Below, one piece after another: positions 1 through 11,141 of a stretch of 64,000 nt of DNA; positions within the stretch are counted from its first letter, which is position 1, and each line of letters begins with the position of its first letter. The translations under genes were made by a program, and so were the position numbers. Source of the stretch: Gyrodactylus bullatarudis. Taxonomy: Eukaryota; Platyhelminthes; Monogenea; Gyrodactylidea; Gyrodactylidae. Location: NCBI GenBank assembly GCA_012064415.1, contig SSNU01000095.1:267180-331179 (forward strand). Reading direction: 5' to 3'. The notes below the pieces were generated by a model. It worked only from the letters and a program-made list of their open reading frames with translations, ran no database searches and was not told the origin of the DNA.

Positions 1-403
1 TTTGAGTTTTTGAAGATTGATTGACGATCTATTCAGTTGCCGGAGCTCTTTGTATTTATTGGTAAATTTTACTATCGATAAAAGCATATCATCAGTCACT
101 AGTAATTTGAAGAATTCAATTGGTTGAAATAAGTTGTCACAATTCTTTGTAGGAACAGCCTTGAAATCGCATATGTTGTTGGCGAGGGTTCTCCTTGGCG
201 CTGGTCTTGTAGTTTTGTACACAAACAGAAGTAATTGTATTTGGAGGAAAGACATCTGGAATTTCTACAATTGATTCATCTAATTCTTCATCCTTATCTG
301 AAAATACGTGATCACTCTCGTCTGAGCTTGAGTTGTCACTTCCCAGTAACTCTTGATCTCGTGAGTAAAGATTCAGCTCACGTTCTATGTCACTGATATT
401 CAT
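1..403 (-). pseudogene. piggyBac transposase N-terminal fragment, frameshifted
   Basis: The ATG at 403 begins an 88-codon frame that ends at 137. The acidic N-terminal region is intact. Past about 150 the similarity to piggyBac transposase moves to another frame (motifs FKLLVTDDML and IVKFTNKY), so there has been a one- or two-base indel. The catalytic DDD core would lie outside the window. Family assignment rests on the acidic leader, the core-start motif and the TTAA/CCC end upstream. Confidence 0.7.
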
Positions 404-705
404 TGCAAATGAAAATACACCAAAAACTAATAGGATTCATGTTCCAAAACGAGTTTTCAATTGGCTAAAGATAAGGAAACACACTAAGGGTTTTTGAGAC
501 CCCCAAATGTTTTTCATGAAACTTTTTCTTATTTCAACTGTTTACTCAAGCTGATAAGGCTAACTACCAAAAAACTTGTTTATTTCGTTAGAAAAATAGT
601 TAAGTTAGAAAGTTGTTTCACCCTTCTAAAGAAATAAATAATAACAATAAAAAATTAGTTTGAAAATCAAAAAGGCTTCTCGAACCCCCAAATATCGTTC
701 TAGGG
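1..705 (-). mobile_element. piggyBac transposon, 5' end, truncated by window edge
   Basis: Read on the minus strand, a TTAA at 706-709 is followed by CCCTAGAACG, the CCC-type tip and TTAA target typical of piggyBac elements. Subterminal copies of a short TTTGGGGGT motif lie at about 680-695 and 495-515. A coding part starts at 403 with an acidic, Ser/Asp-rich N-terminus (SDNSSSDESD), as in piggyBac transposases. The frame shifts near 150; in the next frame the sequence continues as FFKLLVTDDMLLSIVKFTN, which matches the conserved start of the piggyBac transposase core. The element runs off the left edge. The frameshift suggests a dead copy. It is a different lineage from the copy at 7958. Confidence 0.75.
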
Positions 706-972
706 TTAACCCTTCATTTCCCATTTTTCCATAATTTGAAATGAAAGATACTTTCATTACAAAGGACAAAAATATGTATAATTCATAAAGATATCTTCTC
801 ACTGATGCTAACCAAAGTTACATGAAAAAGAGTGATTTTTTCATAACTGTTCAATCACCTGCTCGATATCTCTTATAAATTTCGATTTTTTCATCAAGAA
901 TTTAAATTTTAAGAGATTTTTTAGAATTCAACTCATGTTGTTCACATTTAAAGTAAAATATTCTGAAAAAAA

Positions 973-1084
973 TGAAAAATTTCGATTTGGCCCCAAAATC
1001 TTATTTTTTGAACTTTGAACTGAGAATTTTTATTGATTTCAAGATCGAAAAACGGGATTTTGGGCCCAAATCGAAATTTGAAAA
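973..1084. repeat. inverted repeat (foldback)
   Basis: The left arm at 973-1000 (containing TTTCGATTTGGCCCCAAAAT) pairs imperfectly with the right arm at 1056-1084 (GATTTTGGGCCCAAATCGAA), with a loop of about 55 nt. Related words occur around 12200-12320 and 22190-22250, so it probably belongs to a dispersed foldback or MITE family. Confidence 0.55.
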
Positions 1085-4000
1085 ATAACCATATTTTTAT
1101 GAAAAAAAAATTTTTTTCGGATTTTTTTTTTCATATGAAAAAATCATAAGAAAGATCTCCTTTTTAGCTTAGAAGATATTGGCCCCAGATTCAGGTATCC
1201 TGAACTAAAATTTCCTCCAAGTTTAATAAGCATTCGAACAATCAGTAATGATTCTTGTAAATATATTCTTACAGAAACTAGCTCCTTGCTTTTTATAACT
1301 TGACAGCTCTAGAAATGAAAACATGCACGAATGTCTGAATCATTCCTTTTCTGGATACATGAGAAAATTTAGACATGCATTTGAAGATATTCTAATGAAA
1401 CGTTTAGTGTTCAAAAACAACAAGAAATTGTTGATTAAAATGACATCATTTTCACTTTACTTACTGTCAGCAAGAAATTTTGTATAATTTCCAGGGTAAG
1501 ACTAGACCATACAACTTGAAGATTCCCACAATCAGCTTAAATTCAGACATCCAATGCTTGAATTTTTCAACAAGATGAAAAAATTAAAAAAATTCCTGGC
1601 ATGTTACGACTTCCAGCTGATTTCGGATAAGAAACATTTTTTAAATTAAAACCATGCTTATTTCACGTTCGTTTTTGACACGTAATTTTTTGAAAAAATA
1701 TTCCATCAATGAGACAATTGCAATTGTTAATCCTCTTTGGAAACTGACAGGCCCATTCAAAATGTGACCACGCGCTAAGATGACCCTAAATTGTTATTAT
1801 GAAAATAAATGAGGAGCCCCCCATAGTGTTATTATTATCTAAAATGGTGTTAAAATGAGAATATTTTGACAGAAAATTTGAATGTATTGGGAGAAATAAC
1901 CCATCCTGTAGAGTATCCATTCAAAGATTAGAGATTAATTTTTAAGTTTTTTTTCTAAACTTACGTTTGTCATTTAAAATAAAGTTAACAAGAGGGATAC
2001 AGTTGAAGGTGTAAAAACTATTTGATGATTCATAGTAATTTTCACAAAAATGATTAGACAAATACATATTGTAACAAATATTTGTGTAATATTTTATTTT
2101 CATCGTTGTTTTTTCACCCATAACGCAAACATTAATCTTTGTGTAAATGCACGTTATTCAAGTGCATAGATGTCAACAGGGAAAACTATGAATGAGAGAT
2201 AGTCTCCAGCAATTTAGATGAGAAGCAAAAACTCTCCCTCAATGTATTTTTACTCTTTCAAGTTGCTTAAATAGCCATAAAAAAGGTGAGGGTGGGTGTG
2301 TTATATACTGGTTGGATTCTTGTTCTAAAAATAATACAAATAAGCTGACTTTTTTGGGACAACTAATTTCTATGACCTTCACAGTTACACAATGATAGTA
2401 ATACCTGAGTCTAATAATACCACATTAAAAGAAGTTTAGAGAAATGACACAGCCCATTATATTTAAGTTATCCATGGTTCTTTTTTCAATTTCCTCACGA
2501 ATGAATATTTCTTTAAACTTTTTTGAGGTCAATTTCGAGATGTCCATTTACCGACTGTGTCCTGGTAAAAATTTGCTCACTTCTTCAAGCCAAAAAGCAA
2601 TAAACATGATTTTTTTCTGGTGCAATTGATCATTACTCATTAATGAGTCATTTTTGTAAAGGAAGTTGATTTTAAAAATTTAACTTTAACATATCCCAGA
2701 ATTACACTTGGTTTCCTTTGATACGGTAATAGAATCTAAATTTTAACAATTTTAAATAAGAATTGTAAATTTGTAAACAGTTTTTTTTAAGGTAAACAGT
2801 ATTTGTGAACAAGCACTAATGTCAAAATTAGTTTTACTAAACGCCAACTAAACCGATCGAATAGAAAATTATTCTTTGATTGGTTTGGTTACTTTCTGAA
2901 TTTGATGAGAAACATAAAATAGCTGTCTGCTAAATCATGACAGCTTTCTCATTATTTGATCAGCATGTAAGATTCAAATTCGTAATTAATTCACGAGAGT
3001 TATCTCTACTTATTATCAGTTTAATGAGTAGAACTATGATGCATATTCAGTATATAAAAAGGCAGTAAATTGGTTATCGGGTTTTATCAGATCATAGAAA
3101 TTTCATATCGGAGGTACTCCCAAAGCCATATCAAGATCACATGGCTAGCATAAAACGAATACACTGCGGTTAATCTGTTTTCATCATAGAGAATCATCTT
3201 CAATTCTCGCTTGATTCTCCCTAAATGAGAAACTACATAAATGCCCCATGGGATGTCTTTTCACAAACATGAAAGTATTGCTTCCCTGTTTTTTTGTTGG
3301 TGTTGTTAGAGAAGGGCAACAAAAGAAAATGGTTAGATAGTGCCAAAATACAATACCACAAAATACACTTTATAAATGAACCCAATTTTTCTAAGGTTTG
3401 ATCTGGATTTCCATTTTGCCCACTCTAATCCAAGCGTTTATAAACATTTTACACTTTTCCTCTTTAGCGTTCTTATATGTAAATGAGGTTACAGGAAAGA
3501 ATGGTTGAAAACTTTAACCTCTTCTTATTATTATTATTTATTCTCCAAGAAAAATAACCTTAAAATGATGAAGAGAGATCCGTTCTCTACAACAGGCCAT
3601 TATATGTTTTCAATGGGCTAGAGAGAATAGAGGTTGTTTTCATTCTTAATAAACCCTCTTCTTTTATTCATACTAAGCCATGATAAAAATCTTTATATCT
3701 CTCTTTTGGATATCTGGACAGAAGAAGCTCTAAGTGTTAAAAAATGTACAATGTGTGTACTTTGAAAATATACAATTTTAAATAATTTTTTCTTTCTCAG
3801 ATTATCCTTAATCAAGTCAACTATTTTTCCACAGAGATAGGATCGAAACACAAACGAAAAAATTGTCAAAAACATTGAAACATTTTTATTTTGCTGAATT
3901 TTGAGCTGGAAGAGATAAAAAAAAATCACCATCAAGTTTAAATTAATAGAATCAAAAATTAAATCAATTACATTTCAAGTCTTGAATGACGAAAACTCAA

Positions 4001-4340
4001 AATTTTTAAATTATATCATGTCCAATATACATTTTTGCAATGATTAAGGCCCATATTGAATTATTTCAATTATGCTCAATTATATTATTCTTGAATGATA
4101 AATTATCATTGATTAATCAATAAGGCAGTTCAGAATCAATATAAAATAGATAATATTTCAAATTACTAGTAATATTATCAATGTCTATTTGAAGATGTTG
4201 TTTTCGTTGAAACCAAATCCGTATTAATGCAAAATCTTTGCTTATATTGTTAGAAATATTAATAATTTTGAACCAAACGGTACTTCAAGAAGTTATCTAT
4301 CTGTAGAAAAAGGAAAGGGTACTACACTAAAAGACAACAC

Positions 4341-4359
4341 AGTCAGGTAGCAAGCGAAC
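4341..4359 (+). repeat. 19-nt dispersed motif, copy 1
   Basis: AGTCAGGTAGCAAGCGAAC is repeated exactly at 37472-37490. Sequence to its left (a 'ttcaag' stretch about 60 nt upstream) is also partly shared, so these may be ends of a dispersed repeat rather than chance words. The motif is GC-richer than its surroundings. Confidence 0.5.
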
Positions 4360-7300
4360 CATGTTAAGAATGATGCTTTTTCTTAGTGCTGATATATCCA
4401 AATAAAATATTGATCGGAAAGGAGAAACTTTTAATTTGAAATTATTTTTATTCTTATTGCGAATAGAATTTGGATTAACCTTTGGCCTGAAAAAACCCTT
4501 TATTAAGAAAATTGGAAAAAATTCAATTATTTATTCATGATCCTACCTAGTAGAAGACTTTATCTAAGAAGTAGAATCTAATTCCATTCGACGTTGTTGG
4601 ACGATGATTCATGAATCATGACTCTATTAATTTGTCAATATTAATAATATATATTTATAATCGGCTGTTATTCCTTGAATATTGATTGATTTGTATCGAA
4701 AATAATTAAGTTTCTTGTTAAATTTAATATTTTTAAAATCCCCACCTAGGGTTAAATGATGCGACTAATGATTTAACAAGTTGATGGATAAATATTTATA
4801 ATGAGTCATTACTATGGAGGAAAATTTCTTTCACATATTGAAGAAGTGATCTGATAGTAATTGCCAAATTCCTCTTCAAGTTTACTTGGAATCGTGTTGG
4901 TCTTGCCACACGGAATACTTTTTCATGTGGTCGATGTTGAAAAGCCGGCAGTCTCTTTGTCCTTCATATAAATTAGTGCAAAATATGAAGGGCAAGGGTT
5001 CTAGATATCAGCCTATTCTTTCGAGCCAGGGAAATTCAATAGTCGACAGTCTTAGAAGAGAACAAAAGAATTCCCATTAGAATCTCATTCAGATTAGTTT
5101 TATATTAATTGTGAGGCTTTTTTCGATTGTTTCTCTTATCTTCCTGATAGGGTGAGACATAAACTTGAGCTTAGTTCCAGTTATATAATACAAATGTAAA
5201 GATATTCCCGATGAATAGAAAAAATTTAGGATTTCTCATCATCAGACCTTGGTGAAAAAAATGAGATTTTTGTAAAAATTCTGAGTTCCCAAATTCATAT
5301 ACATATCTATTACATATCTCTATAAAATGAATTAATATTTAAAGATATTCTCAATTTTTACCGAAATATGAATCAGGAATCTTTTATGCACTCTGATAAA
5401 TTTTCAAGAGATTAACAATTAAATATAGAGATCATTTTTCCATGAGAGAGAACTTATTCCCTCCCGGTAATCAGATACTCAAACAAGATTAATCATTTGC
5501 CATAACTGAGGGAGGAGGAAAAAAAGAGATTTGAGCAAACTTTCAATTTTTCAATCTCATGATATTTTATTAATTACAACTGATTTCCTCTAATTGCATC
5601 ATATAGCATACATGAACGAATACAAACCAATTGGGTTGGGAGCCGGTCATGTATATGAATGAGTTAATGAATGAAAAGTTGTAAAAAAGTAAACAGTTTT
5701 TTTGATGTCATACACTCAAGAGTAGTAATCCTGTGTTCATATAGCCTAAAATACAGTGAGATACAGAGAGAGGTTAGCTTTTTTCTAAAAATGAATTTCC
5801 TCTTTGCATTACTATTATTATTATTATTTGTAGCCCCGAAAAGTAAGTAAGCTGGTATATGTGAGAGTTAATGAAATATATTCGTCAAATATTTGTAATG
5901 TTTCCTTGTACACTTCATTAATGGTTTTATATTTTACGTTCTTCTAGCATAAAAAAAAGAAATAGTCATACTTTTTCCCCCTTCTCCACAAATAGGATAC
6001 AATTTGGTTTCAAATTCATCTCAGGTCAAATGTTAGTCAATTAAAAAACAAACCAAAAAAACTTCCTCCAAATTCTATTGTTCTCCTATAGAACATTCAG
6101 GGGTAAAGAAATGTATAAGGTAGTAAATTGGCAATAAAATTACACTTGAATTATGATGAAATTGGTGACGTGAAGCCTAACCAAAGCCCTGATAATAGAA
6201 GGAGAAAACAAAAACAGCCTTGGAGATCTGAAAGTATCATATTTGAGTTATACTGGTGTTATTTTTTTCATGGGATCCAAGATATCGATCAATCTTGACA
6301 CTGATAATCTATATCGTATACTTGTAAGTAGGTAGCTACTTTCACAACTCCTTAAATTCCCAATGAGTCATATATGACCCATTGAAAAATCCAAGAAAAA
6401 ATTTTTTTATAGCTGCATTCAAAGTTCAATTAAATTTTTTTTGTATTCGCTAGTTAGGTTATGAGATCGAAAGCCCGTTCGATCATCATAATTTGAAGTT
6501 ACTTGAAAAGGTGACGAAAATTCTTCGTTTATTCCTGAGGGAAAAAGTTTGAACAGTTTTTCATTGATTATTTCTATTAGATAATCGTTTGTCAGAAATT
6601 TATAATAATCAGAGTTTGCCATTGGTTAAATCGAAAGTTTTATTACTAAACGTATTTTTTTCGTTAGATGTTAAGCAAATATTTGAGATAACTAGCATAT
6701 GCTATCCCGCTAATTAATTCATGCTAGCCTGGTTAAAGAAGAAATTTATATTTTAATCAACTCCTCATATTAGGGTTCATTAGACGTGAATTTTTCTGTC
6801 TGATTAATTTCTACAATAAGAAGTAATTTTTGATAATTAGACAAGATTCATATCAACAGAACAAATGAGATGTGAATATTAGCTTGAAACAATAATAGTA
6901 ATAATGATATCATAAACTACAAACGGATATCAAAATAAATTAGAGCGCCTGTATTCCCCCTTTAGATTAACATGATAAAAAAGTTAGTAATGTACAAGTA
7001 CTCATCAAGAGTCATATACTGCTGTGTACATATCATTAAATATGCAAACTCAAATCTATCAAACTTTTCTAATATTTTTTACAATGAGGGCCAATATTTC
7101 TAGTTAGTTTCTTCTTCTTGTATTTTCCCTCCTAATGAGTACATAATATTAGAAGGGGTGAGGGAGTTAGTTGTTTGTTGAATGGAATCATTCATCTGTG
7201 ATCGCTAGTTTTCTAGTGCTCAGAGTCTCTTACTCTGAGAGGAAGAGAATGAGTAATCTAGCCAGCAAATAGAGATTAGAATGATGCTGAATTTTCATTT

Positions 7301-7691
7301 GTACTACAGACTCCTACATACCTACTCAACTTTTTCACACACCAAATCATCATTCTGTATTCTGGCGTTGATGTAGGGCTTTATTCCTTGTAGAGTTGGT
7401 GCATTTTGTTCTGATTTCTTAATTAGTAAAATAAAAATTTTATTGACAGTCAAATGAATAAATAATACATTTTTACTTTTTCCTGCAGGCATTTGCAGCA
7501 TACAAAAAATAATAAGTTTAAGATGCCCATGTTGAGAAAATTAGTAGACTTTGTTTTTAGAATTTTAGATAGAGGAAACTCTATTTCTTTGGGTTAGTAT
7601 GATTGGAAAAATTCAAAGCTAGCTGACACTCTTATTACAAAAAACTCAATATTTTTCTGTGGACAGTTTGTAAAAAAAAATATTGTTTGGA

Positions 7692-7956
7692 TCCCATCAT
7701 GAAATGAGCTAGACTTAGACGAAATTTTTCAAAATTACTCAAATCTCCCATCGATATGAAAAATCTAATCTTCAAGTATTTTAACATTAATCCACCAAAT
7801 TTTGCTTAAAAAAATACCTTTCAATGCTTCTGGAATAGGATAAACAGAATAGTGAAAATTTCTAAACGTTTTTTCACCTATCAAAATTTTAATATTCATG
7901 AAAAATAAAAGAAATTTCGTTTTGAGCTATTGAAAAAACAATATTAATAGGACTTA
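7692..7956 (+). repeat. dispersed repeat R1, left copy
   Basis: The segment starts near AGCTAGACTTAGACGAAA and includes AATGCTTCTGGAATAGGATA. It recurs in direct orientation at about 20120-20345 and in inverted orientation at 9176-9286 plus 11141-11200. The two nearby copies form inverted arms around the piggyBac fragment. No coding capacity is seen in it. Confidence 0.6.
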
Positions 7957-7957
7957 A

Positions 7958-9170
7958 CCCTTGCACGAAATCTGGGGTCTGAGAGACCCCAAATGAACTT
8001 CCTCTAAAGATAACTTATATAAAAATTATTTTTTTAGGCTGGTCTTCTAGGACATCCTTAAGTAACTAATAAAAAGGCTTATTCATAGTTTAGACATATG
8101 GGGTAGACCCCAAGTTGGTAAGTCTGCTTATATAAGGCTGGTATAACTTATTGGAATATAAAAACAATTTTCTATCTAAAAATTCATTCTGTTTTTCATG
8201 GTTAACACAAATAGACGTATTCCTCTTTGTCTCGCAATTCAAGAGGATTTATTCGAACATCTGACTGATGATTCTAATTCTTCTGATGATGAATTTGATG
8301 AAATTCTAAGTGATTTTTCGAATGAAAACAGTTTTGATGATAACGAAATACAACTTGATGATGCTGATTTGACTATGTTGTCTTCAAAATGCGGGTCTAT
8401 TCGATACACTTCTCGTAAACCTGCCCAAACTCAAACGCCTGCTCAAAATATTTTGGATTTTTTACCTGGGCTATCACATACTTCCAAGAATCTGGTTGAA
8501 CATGAAGAATTCTTTGATTTACTTTTTGACAAATCGATGATAGAAAATATCGTCAAATACTCTAATATCTATATGAAGCACAAAAAATCAAATTTAAGCC
8601 CGATTACATCAGGAGAAATCAAGAAATGGATTGGAGTATCTTTATACTTTGGAGTTACTAAACAGAAAAATATGGATCTTGAAGAGTTATGAGAAAATGA
8701 AAACGGTAAATCTATTGTAAATAAATCAATGTCTTTCTCACGATATAATACTGCAGAGATAGGTCAAGGAGCTAGAGTTGTGAAGCAACTGATCCATCCG
8801 TTCTTAAATCAAGGAAGAACTGTTACATGCGATAACTTCTTTACCACGTATGATCTCGCGATATATTTGAAACGAAACCGAACTTGCAGAAAGAATTGTT
8901 CATTTCTTCCACCAAGTTTTCAACAAAAATCCATTGATCAAATGAAGATTGAATACTTGTATAGCAAAGATGTAGTTCTGATGCGATTTGGACAGCAGAA
9001 AAACAAACCTGTTGTACTACTTTCCACACTCCATACAAATCCTTATGATACTGGTTCCAAACCCGAAATTATACAGTATTATAATCAAACCAAAGGTGGT
9101 GTGGATACTCTTGATTTACTGGTTGGGAATTATTCATGTCGTAGAGCAACCAGAAGATGGCCTTAATGTG
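7958..9170 (+). mobile_element. piggyBac element, internally deleted
   Basis: TTAA at 7954-7957 is followed by CCCTTGCACG, a typical piggyBac tip, and then a short palindrome (GGGGTCT...AGACCCC). Two in-frame coding blocks follow. I could not find a clean matching right end; the copy seems cut where the inverted R1 repeat begins near 9176. The C-terminal cysteine-rich zinc-binding tail usual for active piggyBac proteins is absent. Confidence 0.75.
8198..9166 (+). pseudogene. piggyBac transposase, broken
   Basis: The first block (8198-8692) starts with ATG, carries an acidic leader (DDSNSSDDEFDE) and the core start (EEFFDLLFDKSMIENIVKYSN, then KKWIGVSLYFGV), and stops at 8692. The second block (8729-9166, same frame) has the later core: GQGARVVKQL, then TVTCDNFFT with a catalytic-type Asp, KNKPVVLLST and GGVDTLDLL with another conserved Asp. 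Between them well over 100 residues of the usual core are missing, and the protein ends at RRATRRWP before the zinc-binding tail. It cannot encode a working transposase. Family confidence is high because the motifs occur in the right order. Confidence 0.85.
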
Positions 9171-9175
9171 AATTC

Positions 9176-9286
9176 AAGTTAAAATTATAAATAAAAAACA
9201 ATAAAAAACGTTTAAAATTTAAAAAATTTCACAATTCTGTTTATCTTATTCCAGAAGCATGGAAAGGTATTTTGAAGAGATAATAT
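9176..9286 (-). repeat. dispersed repeat R1, inverted copy, inner part
   Basis: The reverse complement contains CATGCTTCTGGAATAAGATA, matching the left copy at about 7826-7850 and the third copy near 20195. The repeat is split here by the Tc1-type element and resumes at 11141, where its reverse complement reads CTAATCTTCAAGTATTTT as in the left copy. This fixes the order of insertion: R1 first, Tc1-type element later. Confidence 0.6.
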
Positions 9287-9288
9287 TA

Positions 9289-9623
9289 CAGTCATCCGAC
9301 GAAATTAGAGGAAAATTAAACGAATTTAGTGAAGAGCAATACAAAATTAGTAAACATTTGACAAAATTAGAAGAGAGTTGATCGTAATTGAAAAAGGGAG
9401 AAGACAAAAAAAGTGGACAATTATACGAATTTAGAAAAACAGTTTTTCGTTTTTAAGCGAATAGTGTTCAAAATTAGTGAAATGAGATAATTACAGGTTA
9501 CCTTTTATACAAAACTAGTGGACAGCTTTACATTTTTAGGCGATTTTTTTTCGTTATTACAGGAGACTTTTCCAATATTAGTAAAGAGGCTAATCGAAAT
9601 TAGAGGAATCCTTTTTTTTTATT
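9289..9623 (+). repeat. left terminal inverted repeat
   Basis: This 335-nt arm matches 10804-11138 in reverse complement without length change. It contains about nine variants of a short unit of the form (C/G)AAATTAG(T/A)(A/G)A, at irregular spacing; the outermost and innermost are nearly the same (CGAAATTAGAGGAA). Such arrays often serve as transposase binding sites; that role is inference. Confidence 0.9.
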
Positions 9624-9755
9624 TTATTGAAAAAAACACTGCAGTCGTCCGATGAAATTATAGAACAAATAGAAGAGGACTATAACCAATGAAATTTCTC
9701 ATACTACTTTTAACCTTTCCAACCATGTTTTCTCATCAGTGATTCTTAAACATTC

Positions 9756-10771
9756 ATGGCTAGAGCTATAATCGACAACTCTTAAATTGAAGTTGGAGTT
9801 AACATTCTTAACAACAATGATGATATCGATAACTTGGCAAATTCCCTGAATTGTTCAAGAAGTGCTGCGTATAGTTTAAGAAAAAAAGCATTTTCCCATG
9901 AGACTGGAAATTATGTTACATATCAAACTCAAAAACGTGGACGCAAACCCCTAGAGCTATCACAAGAACTGAAGGCAAGATTTATCCAAGAAATTACTAA
10001 TGATTGTCTCTTAACAAGACAAGAACTGGTTGAAATTCTTCAAATTTCCGAAAGGCAACTCAGTAAACTCTTCAAAGAATGTCAAGTGACTCGAAAGCGA
10101 GTTAAGGTTCTTTTTGAAGTCCAAGATGACGAAATAACTCTGAATGATCGAAGAGAATATGCTAATTGGTTTTACACAGAAAATCGTCAGGATATTCTCA
10201 ATCTTTATTTTCTGGATGAAACTGGATTTAACATTCACACTCAAAAAGAATACGGATGGAGCCTAACAGGTATTGTCATTAAATTATTCTCTTGTTTTTA
10301 GGTGAAACCCCTGTAATTCAGGTTGATAGAAGAAGACGAAATAAAACGCTTCTAATGGTTATAGGAACAAATGGAATTGTCGATCATACAACTATTGATG
10401 GAGCTTGCAATAGTCAAATCCTTCAACAATTTGTAATAGAAAAATTGAACTTTTCTTTGCCAATGAATTCAACTTTAGTTATGGATAATGTGATATTCCA
10501 CAAAGCAAACATTGTGAGAGCTGCTTTCAGAGAAGATATAAGAAAGGTTTTTCTTCCAAGGTATTCACCACAATTAAATCCAATTGAAGAAGTCTTCAGC
10601 CAGCTGAAAAATATTTACAAGAGTCTACGAACGAGGACCAACGAGGAACTATTAGAAAATATTCTTATATCTATCGGGAGAATTGAAAATAACGATTTTA
10701 CGCCTTTTTATGAGCACATGCTTGCCTACATGAGAAAGGCGTTGAGGGAAGAACCATTCAATAGAATTTGA
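9756..10771 (+). CDS. IS630/Tc1-type DDE transposase with 32-nt intron
   Basis: Exon 1 runs to 10269, intron 10270-10301 (GT...TTTTTAG, 32 nt), exon 2 10302-10771. Splicing joins GWSLT to GETPVI in frame and restores the W-x-x-x-G-x-x-P pattern of this superfamily. The N-terminal part looks like a helix-turn-helix DNA-binding domain with a KRGRKP linker. The catalytic triad is visible: Asp in YFLDETGF, Asp in VMDNVIFHK and Glu in LPRYSPQLNPIEEVF, about 34 residues after the second Asp. The best ATG (9756) is followed after nine codons by TAA at 9783-9785 in the same frame. Beyond that stop the frame is open, but I see no further ATG before the helix-turn-helix region. The copy may be disabled at its N-terminus or use an upstream start I cannot see. 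Confidence 0.85.
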
Positions 10772-10803
10772 TATTTATCCGTATTATACTCGAAATATTT
10801 TTT

Positions 10804-11138
10804 AATAAAAAAAAAGGATTCCTCTAATTTCGATTAGCCTCTTTACTAATATTGGAAAAGTCTCCTGTAATAACGAAAAAAAATCGCCTAAAAATGTAAA
10901 GCTGTCCACTAGTTTTGTATAAAAGGTAACCTGTAATTATCTCATTTCACTAATTTTGAACACTATTCGCTTAAAAACGAAAAACTGTTTTTCTAAATTC
11001 GTATAATTGTCCACTTTTTTTGTCTTCTCCCTTTTTCAATTACGATCAACTCTCTTCTAATTTTGTCAAATGTTTACTAATTTTGTATTGCTCTTCACTA
11101 AATTCGTTTAATTTTCCTCTAATTTCGTCGGATGACTG
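10804..11138 (-). repeat. right terminal inverted repeat
   Basis: Reverse complement of 9289-9623 with no indels seen. An AATAAA-like string at its inner edge (about 10804) may serve as the polyadenylation signal of the transposase gene. Confidence 0.9.
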
Positions 11139-11141
11139 TAA

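Larger units (their letters stand above)
710..7690. other. intergenic, repeat-rich, no gene seen
   Basis: No open frame here looks like a conserved protein. I see an inverted repeat at 973-1084, a 19-nt dispersed motif at 4341-4359, a further piggyBac-like end (AGGGTTAA near 4750) and long AT-rich tracts. A 67-codon frame on the minus strand at 6419-6622 starts with a true ATG and contains DYYKFLTNDYLIEIINE, faintly like the start of a piggyBac core, but it is too short to assign. Confidence 0.5.
9289..11138 (+). mobile_element. Tc1/mariner/IS630-type transposon, complete, with 335-bp TIRs
   Basis: The element is bounded by TA dinucleotides (9287-9288 and 11139-11140), the expected target duplication. 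It begins CAGTCATCCGACGAAATTAG and ends with the reverse complement. The arms 9289-9623 and 10804-11138 are both 335 nt and almost identical, so the insertion is recent or the arms have been homogenised. Between them lies one transposase gene with a 32-nt intron. An internal, diverged copy of the tip lies at 9642-9660, just inside the left arm only. It is inserted in dispersed repeat R1. Confidence 0.92.

Noticed and set aside
6419..6622. 67-codon minus-strand frame with true ATG, faintly piggyBac-like
   Set aside because: Too short and similarity too weak (one segment, YYKFLTNDYLIEIIN); no TTAA/CCC ends near it.
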